A stretch of 38,369 bases of DNA from Acidimicrobiales bacterium (GTDB lineage Bacteria > Actinomycetota > Acidimicrobiia > Acidimicrobiales > Acidimicrobilacustridaceae), in assembly GCA_025456085.1 (NCBI GenBank), contig JALOLF010000026.1, positions 1 through 38,369 on the forward strand, given 5' to 3'. Of the stretch, positions 1-7,308 are shown one piece after another. The notes under the pieces were generated by a model. That model searched no databases. It was given only the letters and a program-made list of their open reading frames with translations, and was not told where the DNA came from. Every line of letters begins with the position of its first letter. The stretch's first letter is position 1. The translations under genes and the position numbers were made by a program.

Positions 1-1
1 C

Positions 2-592
2 CAGGCCGCCCAGCGCGCGGCCCAGCAGCCCAGCCAGACCACCGTCGCCCCGGCACCGGGCAGCCAGCCGGGAACCAGCCCCACCACCGCCACGACCGGG
101 ACCACCGGCTCGCCCTCGCCCACCGCGCCACCCGCCACCCAGGCCCCGGCCCCGGCACCGGCCCCCACACCCCCACCCACGACGGCTCCCGCTCCCCCGC
201 CGGCACCCGCCCCGGCGCCGGTGGCGCCGCCGGTCAGCGGCGGGGCGGCGGCGGCGGTCGCCGCGGCCAAGACCATGATCGGCGTGCCCTACGTCTGGGG
301 CGGCTCCTCGCCGTCGGGCTTCGACTGCTCCGGCTTCACCATGTGGGCCTGGGCCCGGGGCGGCAAGAGCCTCGGCCACTTCACCGGCAGCCAGTGGGCG
401 CAGTCCTACCCGATCTCCATGGGTCAGCTGCAGCCCGGCGACCTGGTGTTCTACGGCCAGCCCGAGATGCACCACGTGGCGCTCTACGTGGGTGGTGGCC
501 AGATCATCCACGCCCCCGGCCGCGGCAAGTACGTGCGCTACGACAGCGTCTACTACTGGAACGAGCTGGTCGGCGCCCGACGACCCCTGTGA
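2..592 (+). CDS. NlpC/P60-family cell-wall hydrolase, 5' partial
   Basis: The reading frame is open from the left edge of the window, so the N-terminus (signal peptide and any coiled coil) is missing. What is visible starts with a Gln/Ala-rich end of a helix, then about 70 residues of Pro/Ala/Thr/Ser-rich linker, then a compact NlpC/P60 domain of about 115 residues. The catalytic Cys lies in DCSGF (Cys codon 326-328) and the catalytic His is the second His of MHHVALYVG (codon 473-475), with a further His in IIHAPG as the likely third catalytic residue. The family cleaves D-Glu-mesoDAP or related peptide bonds in peptidoglycan outside the membrane. The Thr/Pro linker resembles an O-mannosylated spacer, which fits the O-mannosyltransferase-like gene nearby (inference). 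The domain call is secure; the exact cleavage specificity is unknown. Confidence 0.9.
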   Translation, partial: QAAQRAAQQPSQTTVAPAPGSQPGTSPTTATTGTTGSPSPTAPPATQAPAPAPAPTPPPTTAPAPPPAPAPAPVAPPVSGGAAAAVAAAKTMIGVPYVWGGSSPSGFDCSGFTMWAWARGGKSLGHFTGSQWAQSYPISMGQLQPGDLVFYGQPEMHHVALYVGGGQIIHAPGRGKYVRYDSVYYWNELVGARRPL

Positions 593-605
593 CCACGCGG
601 GCCCG

Positions 606-1277
606 TTGACGCCGCACGCCGTGCTCCTGCACGGCTTCCAGGACGACCCCCGGGAGCTGGCGGCCCTCGCTCCCTCCCTCGTGCCGCACGGCTGGCGGGT
701 GAGCGTCCCCCGCGCACCGCGGGACACCCCCGCCGGGCCGACGTGGTGGGACCACGACGCCGACGGCACTCCGGTCCCCGACACGGTCCTCGAGGCGCTG
801 GGCGTCGTCGAGCGGGTGGTCGGCACCGGGACGGACGGGGCCCACCCCACGGTGCTGGTCGGCTTCTCCCAGGGTGGGGCACTGGCGCTCGCCGCGGTCC
901 TGCGACGGGGCGCCGTCGCCGCGCACGGCGCGGCCTGCGTCTCGGGCTTCCTGCTCGATCCCCATGCCGTCGACTACGACGTGCGCGCCGCGTCCGACCG
1001 GGGGACCCGCGTCCTGCTGGCCCACGGCGACGACGACCGGGTCGTCGATCCGCAGCTGGCCCGCAGCGCGGCCCGCCTCCTCGGGCGCCACGGCGTGCCG
1101 GTGGAGCTGACCGAGCAGGCGGGCGGCCACGTCCTGTCGGCTGCGTTGTGCGAGGAGGTGCGGCGCTGGCTGGGCGCCTTCGCCCCTCAGCCGCTGTCGG
1201 AGTCGACGCTGTCGGAGTCGAGGTCGCTCAGCAGATCCGAGAAGCCCTCGAGGTCGGACTGGAGCGGGCCGAAGTAG
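606..1277 (+). CDS. alpha/beta hydrolase, phospholipase/carboxylesterase type
   Basis: This is a small serine hydrolase of 223 residues. The triad is readable: nucleophile Ser in GFSQGG, Asp in HGDDDRVVD, and His in GGHVLS, with an early HGF oxyanion motif right after the start. The layout matches the phospholipase/carboxylesterase (YpfH/Est-like) group that acts on short acyl esters, but the substrate cannot be read from sequence. I chose the TTG at 606 because the conserved first beta strand (AVLLHGF) begins a few codons later; GTG 621 is too late to keep it intact. The reading frame begins 14 bp after the NlpC/P60 stop. The last 30 or so codons (from about 1187) run antisense through the end of the next gene and are Ser/Arg-rich and unlike the family, so they may be a non-conserved tail. 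Confidence 0.8.
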   Translation: MTPHAVLLHGFQDDPRELAALAPSLVPHGWRVSVPRAPRDTPAGPTWWDHDADGTPVPDTVLEALGVVERVVGTGTDGAHPTVLVGFSQGGALALAAVLRRGAVAAHGAACVSGFLLDPHAVDYDVRAASDRGTRVLLAHGDDDRVVDPQLARSAARLLGRHGVPVELTEQAGGHVLSAALCEEVRRWLGAFAPQPLSESTLSESRSLSRSEKPSRSDWSGPK

Positions 1278-2152
1278 TCGTCGGACATGGCCCGGTCGGA
1301 GAAGAAGTCCTCGTCCACGAAGAAGTCCTCGGCCTCGACGGTGCGGTTCGCCCACGCCTCGACGCTCAGGTAGGCCTCGTTGCCGGCGTCGCGCTCGCTG
1401 TCGCGCACCGGTTCCGGGGCCTCGGCGGTCTCGATGGTCAGCGTGTACGACCCCACGGTGTCCTCCCACCCGCGGACCAGGATCGTGTAGACGGCGTCGG
1501 TGAAGGCCACCTCCCAGATGGCCTCGGGCTCACCGGAGAGGTTGACGTCGATCGCGTACAGCAGCTCGATGTCCTCGGGCACGTCGCCACCGCTGAAGAA
1601 GTCGGCCCCGGTGCCGAAGGGGAAGTCGTTCCAGTAGTCCTCGTCGTAGGCCTCTTCCGCCATGGCCAGTCCGAGCTGCGGGTCGAGATCCGGGTCGTCG
1701 GGGACCACCTTGACCCGCAGGAGATCACCCGCCCGCAGCTCCACGGTGACCGACTCGAACTCCCCGGCGCTCAGCTCGCTCTCCTCCACGCGCGTGCCGT
1801 AGTCGAGGTCGCTGTCGCCGCCGTCGTCACCACCGTCGTCACTCGCCTGCTCGGTGGTGCTCGGCGTCGACCCGCCGTCCTCACCGCGCCCGAGCACCAG
1901 GAACAGCCCCACGAACACGGCGACGGCGGCCAACGCCCCCAGGCCGACGATGAGCGCCATCGGCGGCCCCTTGCGGGGCGGCGGGCCGCCGGAGCCCCCT
2001 GCGGGCGGCGGGCCCAGCGGGTCGACCGCCTGGATGCCCTGGTCGGCCACCTGGTCGGTCCACTGCACACCGTCCCAGTACCGGCTCTGATGGCGACCGG
2101 CCGGGTCGGCGTACCAGCCGGAGGGCTGCGCGGTGGGTCCCGTCGGTTGCAC
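1187..2152 (-). CDS. DUF2510 single-pass membrane protein with acidic ectodomain
   Basis: The protein has 321 residues. Residues about 11-45 are a DUF2510 domain (GWYADPAGRHQSRYWDG then WTDQV), followed by a Gly/Pro-rich stretch, a transmembrane helix at about 65-88, a Ser/Thr/Asp-rich stalk, and an acidic extracellular region whose beta-rich middle (about 120-225) resembles a pre-peptidase C-terminal type sandwich. The tail is very rich in Asp and Ser. DUF2510 is a short cytosolic domain common in actinobacterial membrane proteins; its role is unknown. The start is GTG 2152 because a strong GAGGAGGAG ribosome site lies just upstream and a TATTGT box sits at 2180-2185; a longer frame to 2197 would begin upstream of that box. 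Its 3' end overlaps the convergent hydrolase by 91 bp. Confidence 0.75.
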   Translation of the reverse strand: MQPTGPTAQPSGWYADPAGRHQSRYWDGVQWTDQVADQGIQAVDPLGPPPAGGSGGPPPRKGPPMALIVGLGALAAVAVFVGLFLVLGRGEDGGSTPSTTEQASDDGGDDGGDSDLDYGTRVEESELSAGEFESVTVELRAGDLLRVKVVPDDPDLDPQLGLAMAEEAYDEDYWNDFPFGTGADFFSGGDVPEDIELLYAIDVNLSGEPEAIWEVAFTDAVYTILVRGWEDTVGSYTLTIETAEAPEPVRDSERDAGNEAYLSVEAWANRTVEAEDFFVDEDFFSDRAMSDDYFGPLQSDLEGFSDLLSDLDSDSVDSDSG

Positions 2153-2179
2153 GTCGCTCCTCCTCGTCCGGCTGCCCGC

Positions 2180-2185
2180 ACAATA
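2180..2185 (-). promoter_or_regulatory. -10 box TATTGT for the DUF2510 gene
   Basis: On the minus strand TATTGT lies 27 bp upstream of GTG 2152, which leaves a short leader that carries the GGAGGAG ribosome site. No clear -35 is visible. Back to back, TACGGT at 2202-2207 on the plus strand is a candidate -10 for the rightward gene, so this is a compact divergent promoter. Confidence 0.4.
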
Positions 2186-2286
2186 GCCAGGCCCCACCGG
2201 CTACGGTCCCCGCCATCGACGAGACCGCCCCCCGCCGCCCCCGTCGCCACGCCGGTGACCGCCGCACGGCCGCGGTCGCCGCCGTC

Positions 2287-2616
2287 GTGGCCGCCGCCGC
2301 CGTGGTCGGGCTGGGCCTCGGTCCGAGCGTCGACGACAGCCGGCTCCGCGAAGAGCAGGCCGCCGCCGATGCCCGGAGCTGTCTGAGCCTGCTGGAGCGG
2401 AGCTCGGCGGCCAGGGTGGGCCCGGCCCTGGTGGATCCCGCACGGGGCGGGGCCTTCGCCGATCGCCTGTGGCTACCGGCCAAGCGGATCGACCTGGACC
2501 CGACGGCCTTCTACGACCGGGCGTCGGCGACGCTCGACCCGTCGCGGTTCCAGGGACCGCCCCGGGGCAAGACCGCCCTGATCGAACGGTGCGGCAAGGC
2601 CACGACCGCGCTCTGA
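2287..2616 (+). CDS. small membrane-anchored protein of unknown function
   Basis: I do not recognise a family. With GTG 2287 as start the product has 109 residues: an Ala/Val-rich hydrophobic segment at the very N-terminus followed by an outer part with two Cys (ARSCLSLL and IERCGK) that could pair as a disulfide. The frame stays open upstream and encodes an Arg-rich stretch (RRPRRHAGDRR) directly before the hydrophobic segment, the classical topology of a signal anchor, so the true start is probably near 2215. No ATG, GTG or TTG exists there; an ATC at 2215 sits 7 nt after a TACGGT box (2202-2207). The stop codon overlaps the next gene, suggesting co-expression with the O-mannosyltransferase-like protein. 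Confidence 0.6.
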   Translation: MAAAAVVGLGLGPSVDDSRLREEQAAADARSCLSLLERSSAARVGPALVDPARGGAFADRLWLPAKRIDLDPTAFYDRASATLDPSRFQGPPRGKTALIERCGKATTAL

Positions 2617-3881
2617 GGTGGGGACCGCCCCTCGCGTTGGCGGCCCTCACCCTGCTCACGCGGGGCTGGCGACTCGGGCTGCCGGCCACGTACGTCTACG
2701 ACGAGATCTACTACGCGCCCAGCGCCGCGGATCTCCTGGCGGGCGGCGTCGACCGCACGGGCACGGTGCACCCGCCGATGGGGCCCTGGGTGCTCGCAGC
2801 GGGGGTGCGCATCGGCGGGTACGACGCGCTGGGCTGGCGCCTGGGGGCCGTGGTCGCAGGGGTGGCGGTGGTGGTGGGCACCTACGCGCTCGCCCTGCTC
2901 GTGACCCGTCGACGGCCGGCGGCGACGGTCGCCGGCCTGCTCGTGGTGGTCGACGGACTGGCCCTGGTGACGTCCCGACTCGCCCTGCTGGACGGCATCC
3001 TGACGGCGTTCTGGGTGGCCACCGCCTGGTGCACGGTGCACGCCTGGCTGCACCCCAACGACAGCCGGACCCTGCGACGTGACACGTGGTTGGCCGCGCT
3101 CGCCCTCGGCGGCGCGGTGGCCACCAAGTGGAGCGGCGCCGCCCTGCTCCCGATCGTCGCCGTGACCTTCGGCCGTCTCGCCTGGCGGCGCTGGCCGCCG
3201 GGCGGACCACGGGCACGACAGGTGGCCGCCACCCTCGCCATCGTGTTCCTGGTACCCGTGGGCATCTATGTGGCCGGCTACCTGCCGCGGCTGGCGGCAC
3301 CCGACGACGGTGGGGTCGCGTCCTGGGTCGACGATCAGGTGGCCATGGCCCGCTTCCACCGCGACCTGCGTCCCCGCACCTCGGGCGCCCACCCCGCCTG
3401 GACCTGGGCCACCCAGCACGAGCCCACCGTGCTGTTCGCCAAGGAGTGCCGGCCAGCGCTGGGCCTCGCCCCCGACGGGTCGAGCGACGGGATCTGCCCG
3501 GCCCGACCCGACACCACCACCGCCCGCATCCTGGCGGTGGCGAACCCCGTCGTGTGGTTCGCGGGGCTGGCGAGCGCCCCGGTGCTGGCCTGGCGGGCCG
3601 TGGCCCGCGGCGACCGCGTCGCCCGCCTCCTGCTGGCCTTCGGGGCGGCGGTGTGGATCCCGTGGCTGCTGGGGCCCCGCGAGGCCCTGTCGTTCTACGC
3701 CGCGGCCCTGGTGCCCTTCCTGGCCCTGTGGACGGTCAGCGCGCGCTGGCCCCGGCCGTTGGTGGCCGGCATCCTGGTCGCGGCGACGGCCGCGGCCGTG
3801 TGGCTCTGGCCGCTGTGGACGGCCATCCCCCTCGACCCGGCGGCGGCGCATGCCCGCGCCTGGCTGCTGCCCGGCGGCTGA
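2589..3881 (+). CDS. GT39-type (protein O-mannosyltransferase-like) membrane glycosyltransferase
   Basis: A polytopic GT-C enzyme of about 430 residues. The first outer loop carries the DE motif of the PMT/GT39 family in YVYDEIYYAPS, then HPPMGPW, the equivalent of the conserved HPPL-GK segment; about ten hydrophobic helices follow, and the C-terminal part (SFYAAALVPFLALW) matches the PMT four-helix region. Actinobacterial PMTs transfer mannose from polyprenyl-phosphate-mannose to Ser/Thr of exported proteins. Pro/Thr-rich exported proteins are encoded nearby (1-592, 13051-13701). The start is uncertain: GTG 2589 overlaps the previous gene by 28 bp, while CTG 2613 would form a CTGA overlap with its stop and give an N-terminus of RWGPPLALA. 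The stop TGA abuts the stop of the convergent gene with no spacer (TGATCA). Confidence 0.8.
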   Translation: MRQGHDRALRWGPPLALAALTLLTRGWRLGLPATYVYDEIYYAPSAADLLAGGVDRTGTVHPPMGPWVLAAGVRIGGYDALGWRLGAVVAGVAVVVGTYALALLVTRRRPAATVAGLLVVVDGLALVTSRLALLDGILTAFWVATAWCTVHAWLHPNDSRTLRRDTWLAALALGGAVATKWSGAALLPIVAVTFGRLAWRRWPPGGPRARQVAATLAIVFLVPVGIYVAGYLPRLAAPDDGGVASWVDDQVAMARFHRDLRPRTSGAHPAWTWATQHEPTVLFAKECRPALGLAPDGSSDGICPARPDTTTARILAVANPVVWFAGLASAPVLAWRAVARGDRVARLLLAFGAAVWIPWLLGPREALSFYAAALVPFLALWTVSARWPRPLVAGILVAATAAAVWLWPLWTAIPLDPAAAHARAWLLPGG

Positions 3882-4532
3882 TCATCCCTCGGCAGGCACC
3901 CCGGCGAGCGCCTCCACCGGCCCGCCCGCCTCCGCCAACCAGCCCCGGAGCGACTCGACCTCGGCCTGCCACTGCTCACGAGTCAGGACGAGCTCGCCGT
4001 CCACGACAGGTGCGCGGCTGAAGTTCTTGGGCGAACGGCGCGACTCGACCCGGGCCGTCCAGGTGCCCGACGTGGGGGCGCCGGCCCGCAGCTCCAGGCG
4101 GTAGGGCCCCGCAGATGGTGCCACCCAACCCAGGTGCTCGGTCCCGCCCGCCGGCGCGTCGTCGGCCGTCACCAGCGCCCGGGACAGCGCGTCCAGCTCC
4201 ACGTCGGTGCCCACCAACTGCCGGTAGAAGTCCCGCTCGAAGGCGTCCGGCTCCACCTGCAGGACGGCCACCACGTCGAGGCCGGCATCGGGTCGGACCT
4301 CGATGCGGACCGCCTCACCGGCCTCCAGGGAGAACACGATCTCGGCCGAACCGCCCTCGGGGAGCTCACCGGTGAAGACGCCGGGCTCGAGCGCCGCGAC
4401 GCCGTCGGGCTCGTCACGCGGGTCCTCCTCCTCGACGGCGATGCGCACGCCCGTGGCCACCATCGCGACCAGGACGGCGACGAACGCCAGCCAGCTCAGG
4501 ACGCGCAGCGGACCGGGGACTGCGGCGGGCAC
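3882..4532 (-). CDS. single-pass exported protein with pre-peptidase-like beta domain
   Basis: The product has 216 residues: a transmembrane anchor at about 10-31, an acidic spacer (EEEDPRDEPD), then a beta-rich domain at about 50-165 that begins with a segment around FTGELPEGG and ends with GPYRLELRAG and TWTARVES, the pattern of a pre-peptidase C-terminal sandwich. The last 45 residues are helical. The beta domain is like that of the DUF2510 protein at 1187-2152, so the two may be distant relatives. Start is GTG 4532. It is divergent from the PAP2 gene, with 21 bp between the start codons. Function is unknown; an extracellular structural or sensory role is a guess. Confidence 0.65.
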   Translation of the reverse strand: MPAAVPGPLRVLSWLAFVAVLVAMVATGVRIAVEEEDPRDEPDGVAALEPGVFTGELPEGGSAEIVFSLEAGEAVRIEVRPDAGLDVVAVLQVEPDAFERDFYRQLVGTDVELDALSRALVTADDAPAGGTEHLGWVAPSAGPYRLELRAGAPTSGTWTARVESRRSPKNFSRAPVVDGELVLTREQWQAEVESLRGWLAEAGGPVEALAGVPAEG

Positions 4533-4541
4533 GGCGCAGGT

Positions 4542-4547
4542 TACCGT
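4542..4547 (+). promoter_or_regulatory. -10 box TACCGT, leaderless promoter for the PAP2 gene
   Basis: TACCGT is followed by exactly 6 nt and then ATG 4554, so transcription would begin at or next to the start codon. The same spacing recurs at five other genes here (13051, 20676, 21208, 22275, 22309). No Shine-Dalgarno sequence precedes the ATG. Confidence 0.6.
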
Positions 4548-4553
4548 GGCCCG

Positions 4554-5495
4554 ATGCTGTCGCCACGATGGCGGATCCTGCGGGCGTTGGCCGCGGGCGC
4601 CTACTGCGGCGCCCTGGCGTTCCAGCTGTGGGCGTGGGGCCTGCCCATCGACCGGGAGCAGGTGCTGGCGTGGATCTGCGGCGCCCTGGTCGTGGCCGGC
4701 CTGGGACGTCCCTGGCGCAGCGCGCTGCGGCTCGTCGTCGACTGGATCCCGCTGGCGCTGGTGCTGCTGGCCTACGACTTCTCCCGGGGCGCCGCCGACG
4801 GGTTGGGGATCTCACCCCACGTGGCGCCCCAGCGCGACGCCGACCGGCTGCTGTTCGGCTGGCTGCTCGGTGGGGACGTGCCCACGGTGTGGCTCCAGGA
4901 GCACCTCCTGCAGCGAACCACCGCACAGTGGGAGCTCGTGGTGGCCCTGCTCTACGTGTCGCACTACTTCGTCGTCTTCGTCGTCGCCGGCGTGCTGTGG
5001 TTCCGCGATCGAGCCCGGTGGGTCGGTTTCGTGTCCCGCTTCGTCACCCTGAACGTCGCGGCGGTGGCCACCTTCGTGCTGTTCCCCGCCATGCCGCCGT
5101 GGCTGGCCGCCGAGCAGGGCCACCTGGGGACGGTCGAGCGGGTCTCGACCCGGGGCTGGCGTCTGCTCGAGCTGGACATCGCCAGTCGCCTGCTCGAGAA
5201 GGGACAGGCCTCGGTCAACCTGGTGGCCGCCATCCCCTCGCTGCACGCCGCGTACCCCATGCTGGTCACGTTGTTCTTCTGGCGCGTCGCGGCGCCGTGG
5301 CTGCGGGCCGTGCTCGTGGCCTACACCGTCGCCATGGGGTGGGCGCTGGTGTGGAGCGGGGAGCACTGGGCGGTGGACGTGTTCCTCGGCTGGGGCTACG
5401 CCGCGGCCACGATGGCCCTGTGGGGCGTGATCGAACGGCGCCGGTCCACACGTCGCCGTTGCGCACCCGACCCGGTCCTCGCTACCGTGAACTGA
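4554..5495 (+). CDS. PAP2-superfamily (inositolphosphotransferase-like) membrane protein
   Basis: A 313-residue membrane protein with about six helices. The phosphatase signature is split as in the PAP2/Aur1 group: the central motif AAIPSLHAAYP supplies a Ser-x-His pair, and GEHWAVDVFLGW supplies the catalytic His with the downstream Asp. The first motif (KxxxxxxRP) is not obvious, as is usual for the Aur1/Ipt1-like branch, whose members transfer or hydrolyse lipid-linked phosphate groups (phosphatidylinositol or polyprenyl-phosphate substrates). The start ATG is fixed by the TACCGT box 6 nt upstream. The stop codon TGA forms the first bases of the zinc-type operator of the next gene. Confidence 0.8.
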   Translation: MLSPRWRILRALAAGAYCGALAFQLWAWGLPIDREQVLAWICGALVVAGLGRPWRSALRLVVDWIPLALVLLAYDFSRGAADGLGISPHVAPQRDADRLLFGWLLGGDVPTVWLQEHLLQRTTAQWELVVALLYVSHYFVVFVVAGVLWFRDRARWVGFVSRFVTLNVAAVATFVLFPAMPPWLAAEQGHLGTVERVSTRGWRLLELDIASRLLEKGQASVNLVAAIPSLHAAYPMLVTLFFWRVAAPWLRAVLVAYTVAMGWALVWSGEHWAVDVFLGWGYAAATMALWGVIERRRSTRRRCAPDPVLATVN

Positions 5496-5507
5496 GAATT
5501 ATTCTCA
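5493..5507. promoter_or_regulatory. perfect 15-bp Fur/Zur-type operator
   Basis: TGAGAAT-T-ATTCTCA is a perfect 7-1-7 inverted repeat, the geometry of Fur-family boxes (TGATAATnATTATCA type); actinobacterial Zur sites have the same form. It is an AT-rich island in very GC-rich DNA, overlaps the stop codon of the PAP2 gene, lies 22 bp before the znuA-like start, and follows TACCGT (5483-5488), a plausible -10, by 4 bp. Bound repressor would cover the transcription start. Zur is favoured over Fur because the downstream binding protein has three His ligands. Confidence 0.8.
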
Positions 5508-5529
5508 CTAACGAGCCCCCGGAGCACCG

Positions 5530-6465
5530 ATGCGCCGCCTGCACCCGACCCTGGTCACGATCCTCGCCCTCCTGACGCTGGCGACGGCGGCCTGCGCCGA
5601 CGACGACGACGCCGCCGACGGCCCCGACACCACGGCACCCACGATCACGGTGGTCGCCACGACCTCCATCCTCGGCGACATCGTGGCCAACACCCTGGGC
5701 GACGAGGCGACCGTCGAGGTGCTCATCCCCAACGGCACCGATCCCCACGAGTTCGAGCCCTCGGCCCAGGAGGCGGCCGGCCTGCGCGAGGTCGACCTCG
5801 TGGTGGCCAACGGCGTCGGACTCGAGGAGGGCCTTGCCGACACCCTCGACGTCGTGGAGCAGGAGGGTGTGCCGGTGCTGCGGGTGGGTGACCAGCTGGC
5901 GCCCATGCCGCTCGGCGACGAGCCCGACGTGGCCGACCCCCACGTGTGGATGGACGTGGACCGCATGAGCCAGGCCGCCAGCCTCGTCGCCGAGGAGGTG
6001 GGGACCCTGCCCGGTGTCGACGCCGCGGCACTGGACGCCTCGCTACGGGCCTACCAGGACGAGCTGGCCGCCACCGACGAGGAGGTGCAGGCCACCCTGG
6101 CGGGGCTGCCCGACGAGCGGCGGGTGCTGGTCACCAACCACGAGGCGCTGGGGTACTTCGCCGACCGCTACGGCTTCGAGGTCGTCGGCGTCATCATCCC
6201 GGGAGGCTCGACGCTGGCCGAGCCGAGCGCGGCCGAGCTCGACGAGCTGGCCCAGGTCATCGTCGAGCGTGACGTCCCCGCCATCTTCGGCGAGACCACC
6301 TCCTCGGGCGAGCTGGCCGAGGCGCTGGCCGACGAGGTGGGCGGCGACGTGGCCGTCGTGTCGCTCTACACCGAGGCGCTGGGCGACCCCGGCTCCGGGG
6401 CCGACAGCTACACGGGCCTGCTCACCACCAACGCCCGCCTCATCGCCGACGCCCTGGGGGGCTGA
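5530..6465 (+). CDS. znuA: zinc ABC transporter substrate-binding lipoprotein
   Basis: A 311-residue cluster A-I metal-binding protein. The signal peptide ends in a lipobox with Cys22 (LATAAC), so the mature protein is membrane-anchored on the outside. Metal ligands can be placed: His73 (DPHEFEP), His138 (DPHVWMD), His204 (TNHEALGYF) and an acidic residue at Glu282 (LYTEALGD). In this family His at the third position, instead of Glu, marks zinc rather than manganese binders. The His-rich loop of Gram-negative ZnuA is absent; a run of Asp follows the lipid Cys instead. A GGAG ribosome site precedes the ATG. It is controlled by the palindrome at 5493-5507 (inference) and sits 3 bp before the permease gene. 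Confidence 0.9.
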   Translation: MRRLHPTLVTILALLTLATAACADDDDAADGPDTTAPTITVVATTSILGDIVANTLGDEATVEVLIPNGTDPHEFEPSAQEAAGLREVDLVVANGVGLEEGLADTLDVVEQEGVPVLRVGDQLAPMPLGDEPDVADPHVWMDVDRMSQAASLVAEEVGTLPGVDAAALDASLRAYQDELAATDEEVQATLAGLPDERRVLVTNHEALGYFADRYGFEVVGVIIPGGSTLAEPSAAELDELAQVIVERDVPAIFGETTSSGELAEALADEVGGDVAVVSLYTEALGDPGSGADSYTGLLTTNARLIADALGG

Positions 6466-6468
6466 GCG

Positions 6469-7308
6469 GTGGACTGGCTGGCGGAGCCGTTCGAGCAGGC
6501 GTTCATGCAGCGGGCGCTGATCGCCGGCGTGCTCGCGGTGCTGGCCACCTCGATCATCGGGACGTGGGTCGTGATCCGGGGCCTGGCCTTCATGGGCGAT
6601 GCCCTGGCCCACGGCGTGCTGCCCGGTGTGGCCCTGGCCTTCCTGTGGGGCTTCAACCTGACGATCGGCGCGTTGGCCAGCGCGGCGGTGATGGTGGGCG
6701 GCATCTCCCTGGTGCACCGCCGGGCCCGGCTGGCGGAGGACACGGCCATCGGCCTGCTGTTCGTGGGCATGCTGGCCCTGGGCGTCATCATCGTGTCCCG
6801 GGCTCGGTCGTTCGCCACGGAGCTCACCGGCTTCCTCTTCGGCAGCATCCTGGCCGTGTCCCCGGGCGACCTGCCCCTGCTCGTCGTGGCCGCCGTCGTC
6901 GTGGTGGCCGGCGTGCTGGTGATGTACCGCCCCTTCCTGGCGCTGGCCTTCAACTGGGAGAAGGCCGAGTCGTTGGGGCTGCGGCCCCGATTGGCCCACG
7001 TGGTGATGCTGGGCCTCGTGACGGTGGCCATCGTCGCCTCGTTCCGCGTCGTGGGCACCCTGCTGGTGTTCGGCCTGCTCATCGCCCCCCCGGCCACCGC
7101 GCAGCTGCTGGTCAACCGGGTCCCGGCCATGATGGCGACGTCCATGGCCTGCGGGGTGGCGGCGGTGGTCCTGGGCCTCGAGCTGAGCTACCACTACGAC
7201 CTGGCGGCCAGCGCCACCATGGCCCTGGTGTCGGTCGCCGGCTTCTTCGTGGTGCTGGTGGCCCGCGAGGCGTGGTCGTCGGTGGGCCGCAGGCGGATCA
7301 GCGGCTGA
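6469..7308 (+). CDS. znuB: zinc ABC transporter permease (ABC-3 family)
   Basis: A 279-residue permease with about eight hydrophobic helices and the ABC-3 family hallmarks: GDALAHGVLPGVALA near residue 45, then GTLLVFGLLIAPPATA with the PPATA segment in the C-terminal half. It would form the membrane channel for the metal delivered by the lipoprotein encoded 3 bp upstream. Start is GTG 6469. The ATPase that this pair needs (ZnuC) is not next to them: the preceding gene is the binding protein and the following gene is the convergent hemC, whose stop overlaps this one by 11 bp. The ATPase must be elsewhere or be shared. Confidence 0.9.
   Translation: MDWLAEPFEQAFMQRALIAGVLAVLATSIIGTWVVIRGLAFMGDALAHGVLPGVALAFLWGFNLTIGALASAAVMVGGISLVHRRARLAEDTAIGLLFVGMLALGVIIVSRARSFATELTGFLFGSILAVSPGDLPLLVVAAVVVVAGVLVMYRPFLALAFNWEKAESLGLRPRLAHVVMLGLVTVAIVASFRVVGTLLVFGLLIAPPATAQLLVNRVPAMMATSMACGVAAVVLGLELSYHYDLAASATMALVSVAGFFVVLVAREAWSSVGRRRISG

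Noticed and set aside
743..2386. 547-codon open frame on the plus strand across the hydrolase and DUF2510 genes.
   Set aside because: Arg/Gly/Val-rich, crosses two real genes out of frame or antisense, and has no ribosome site or domain.
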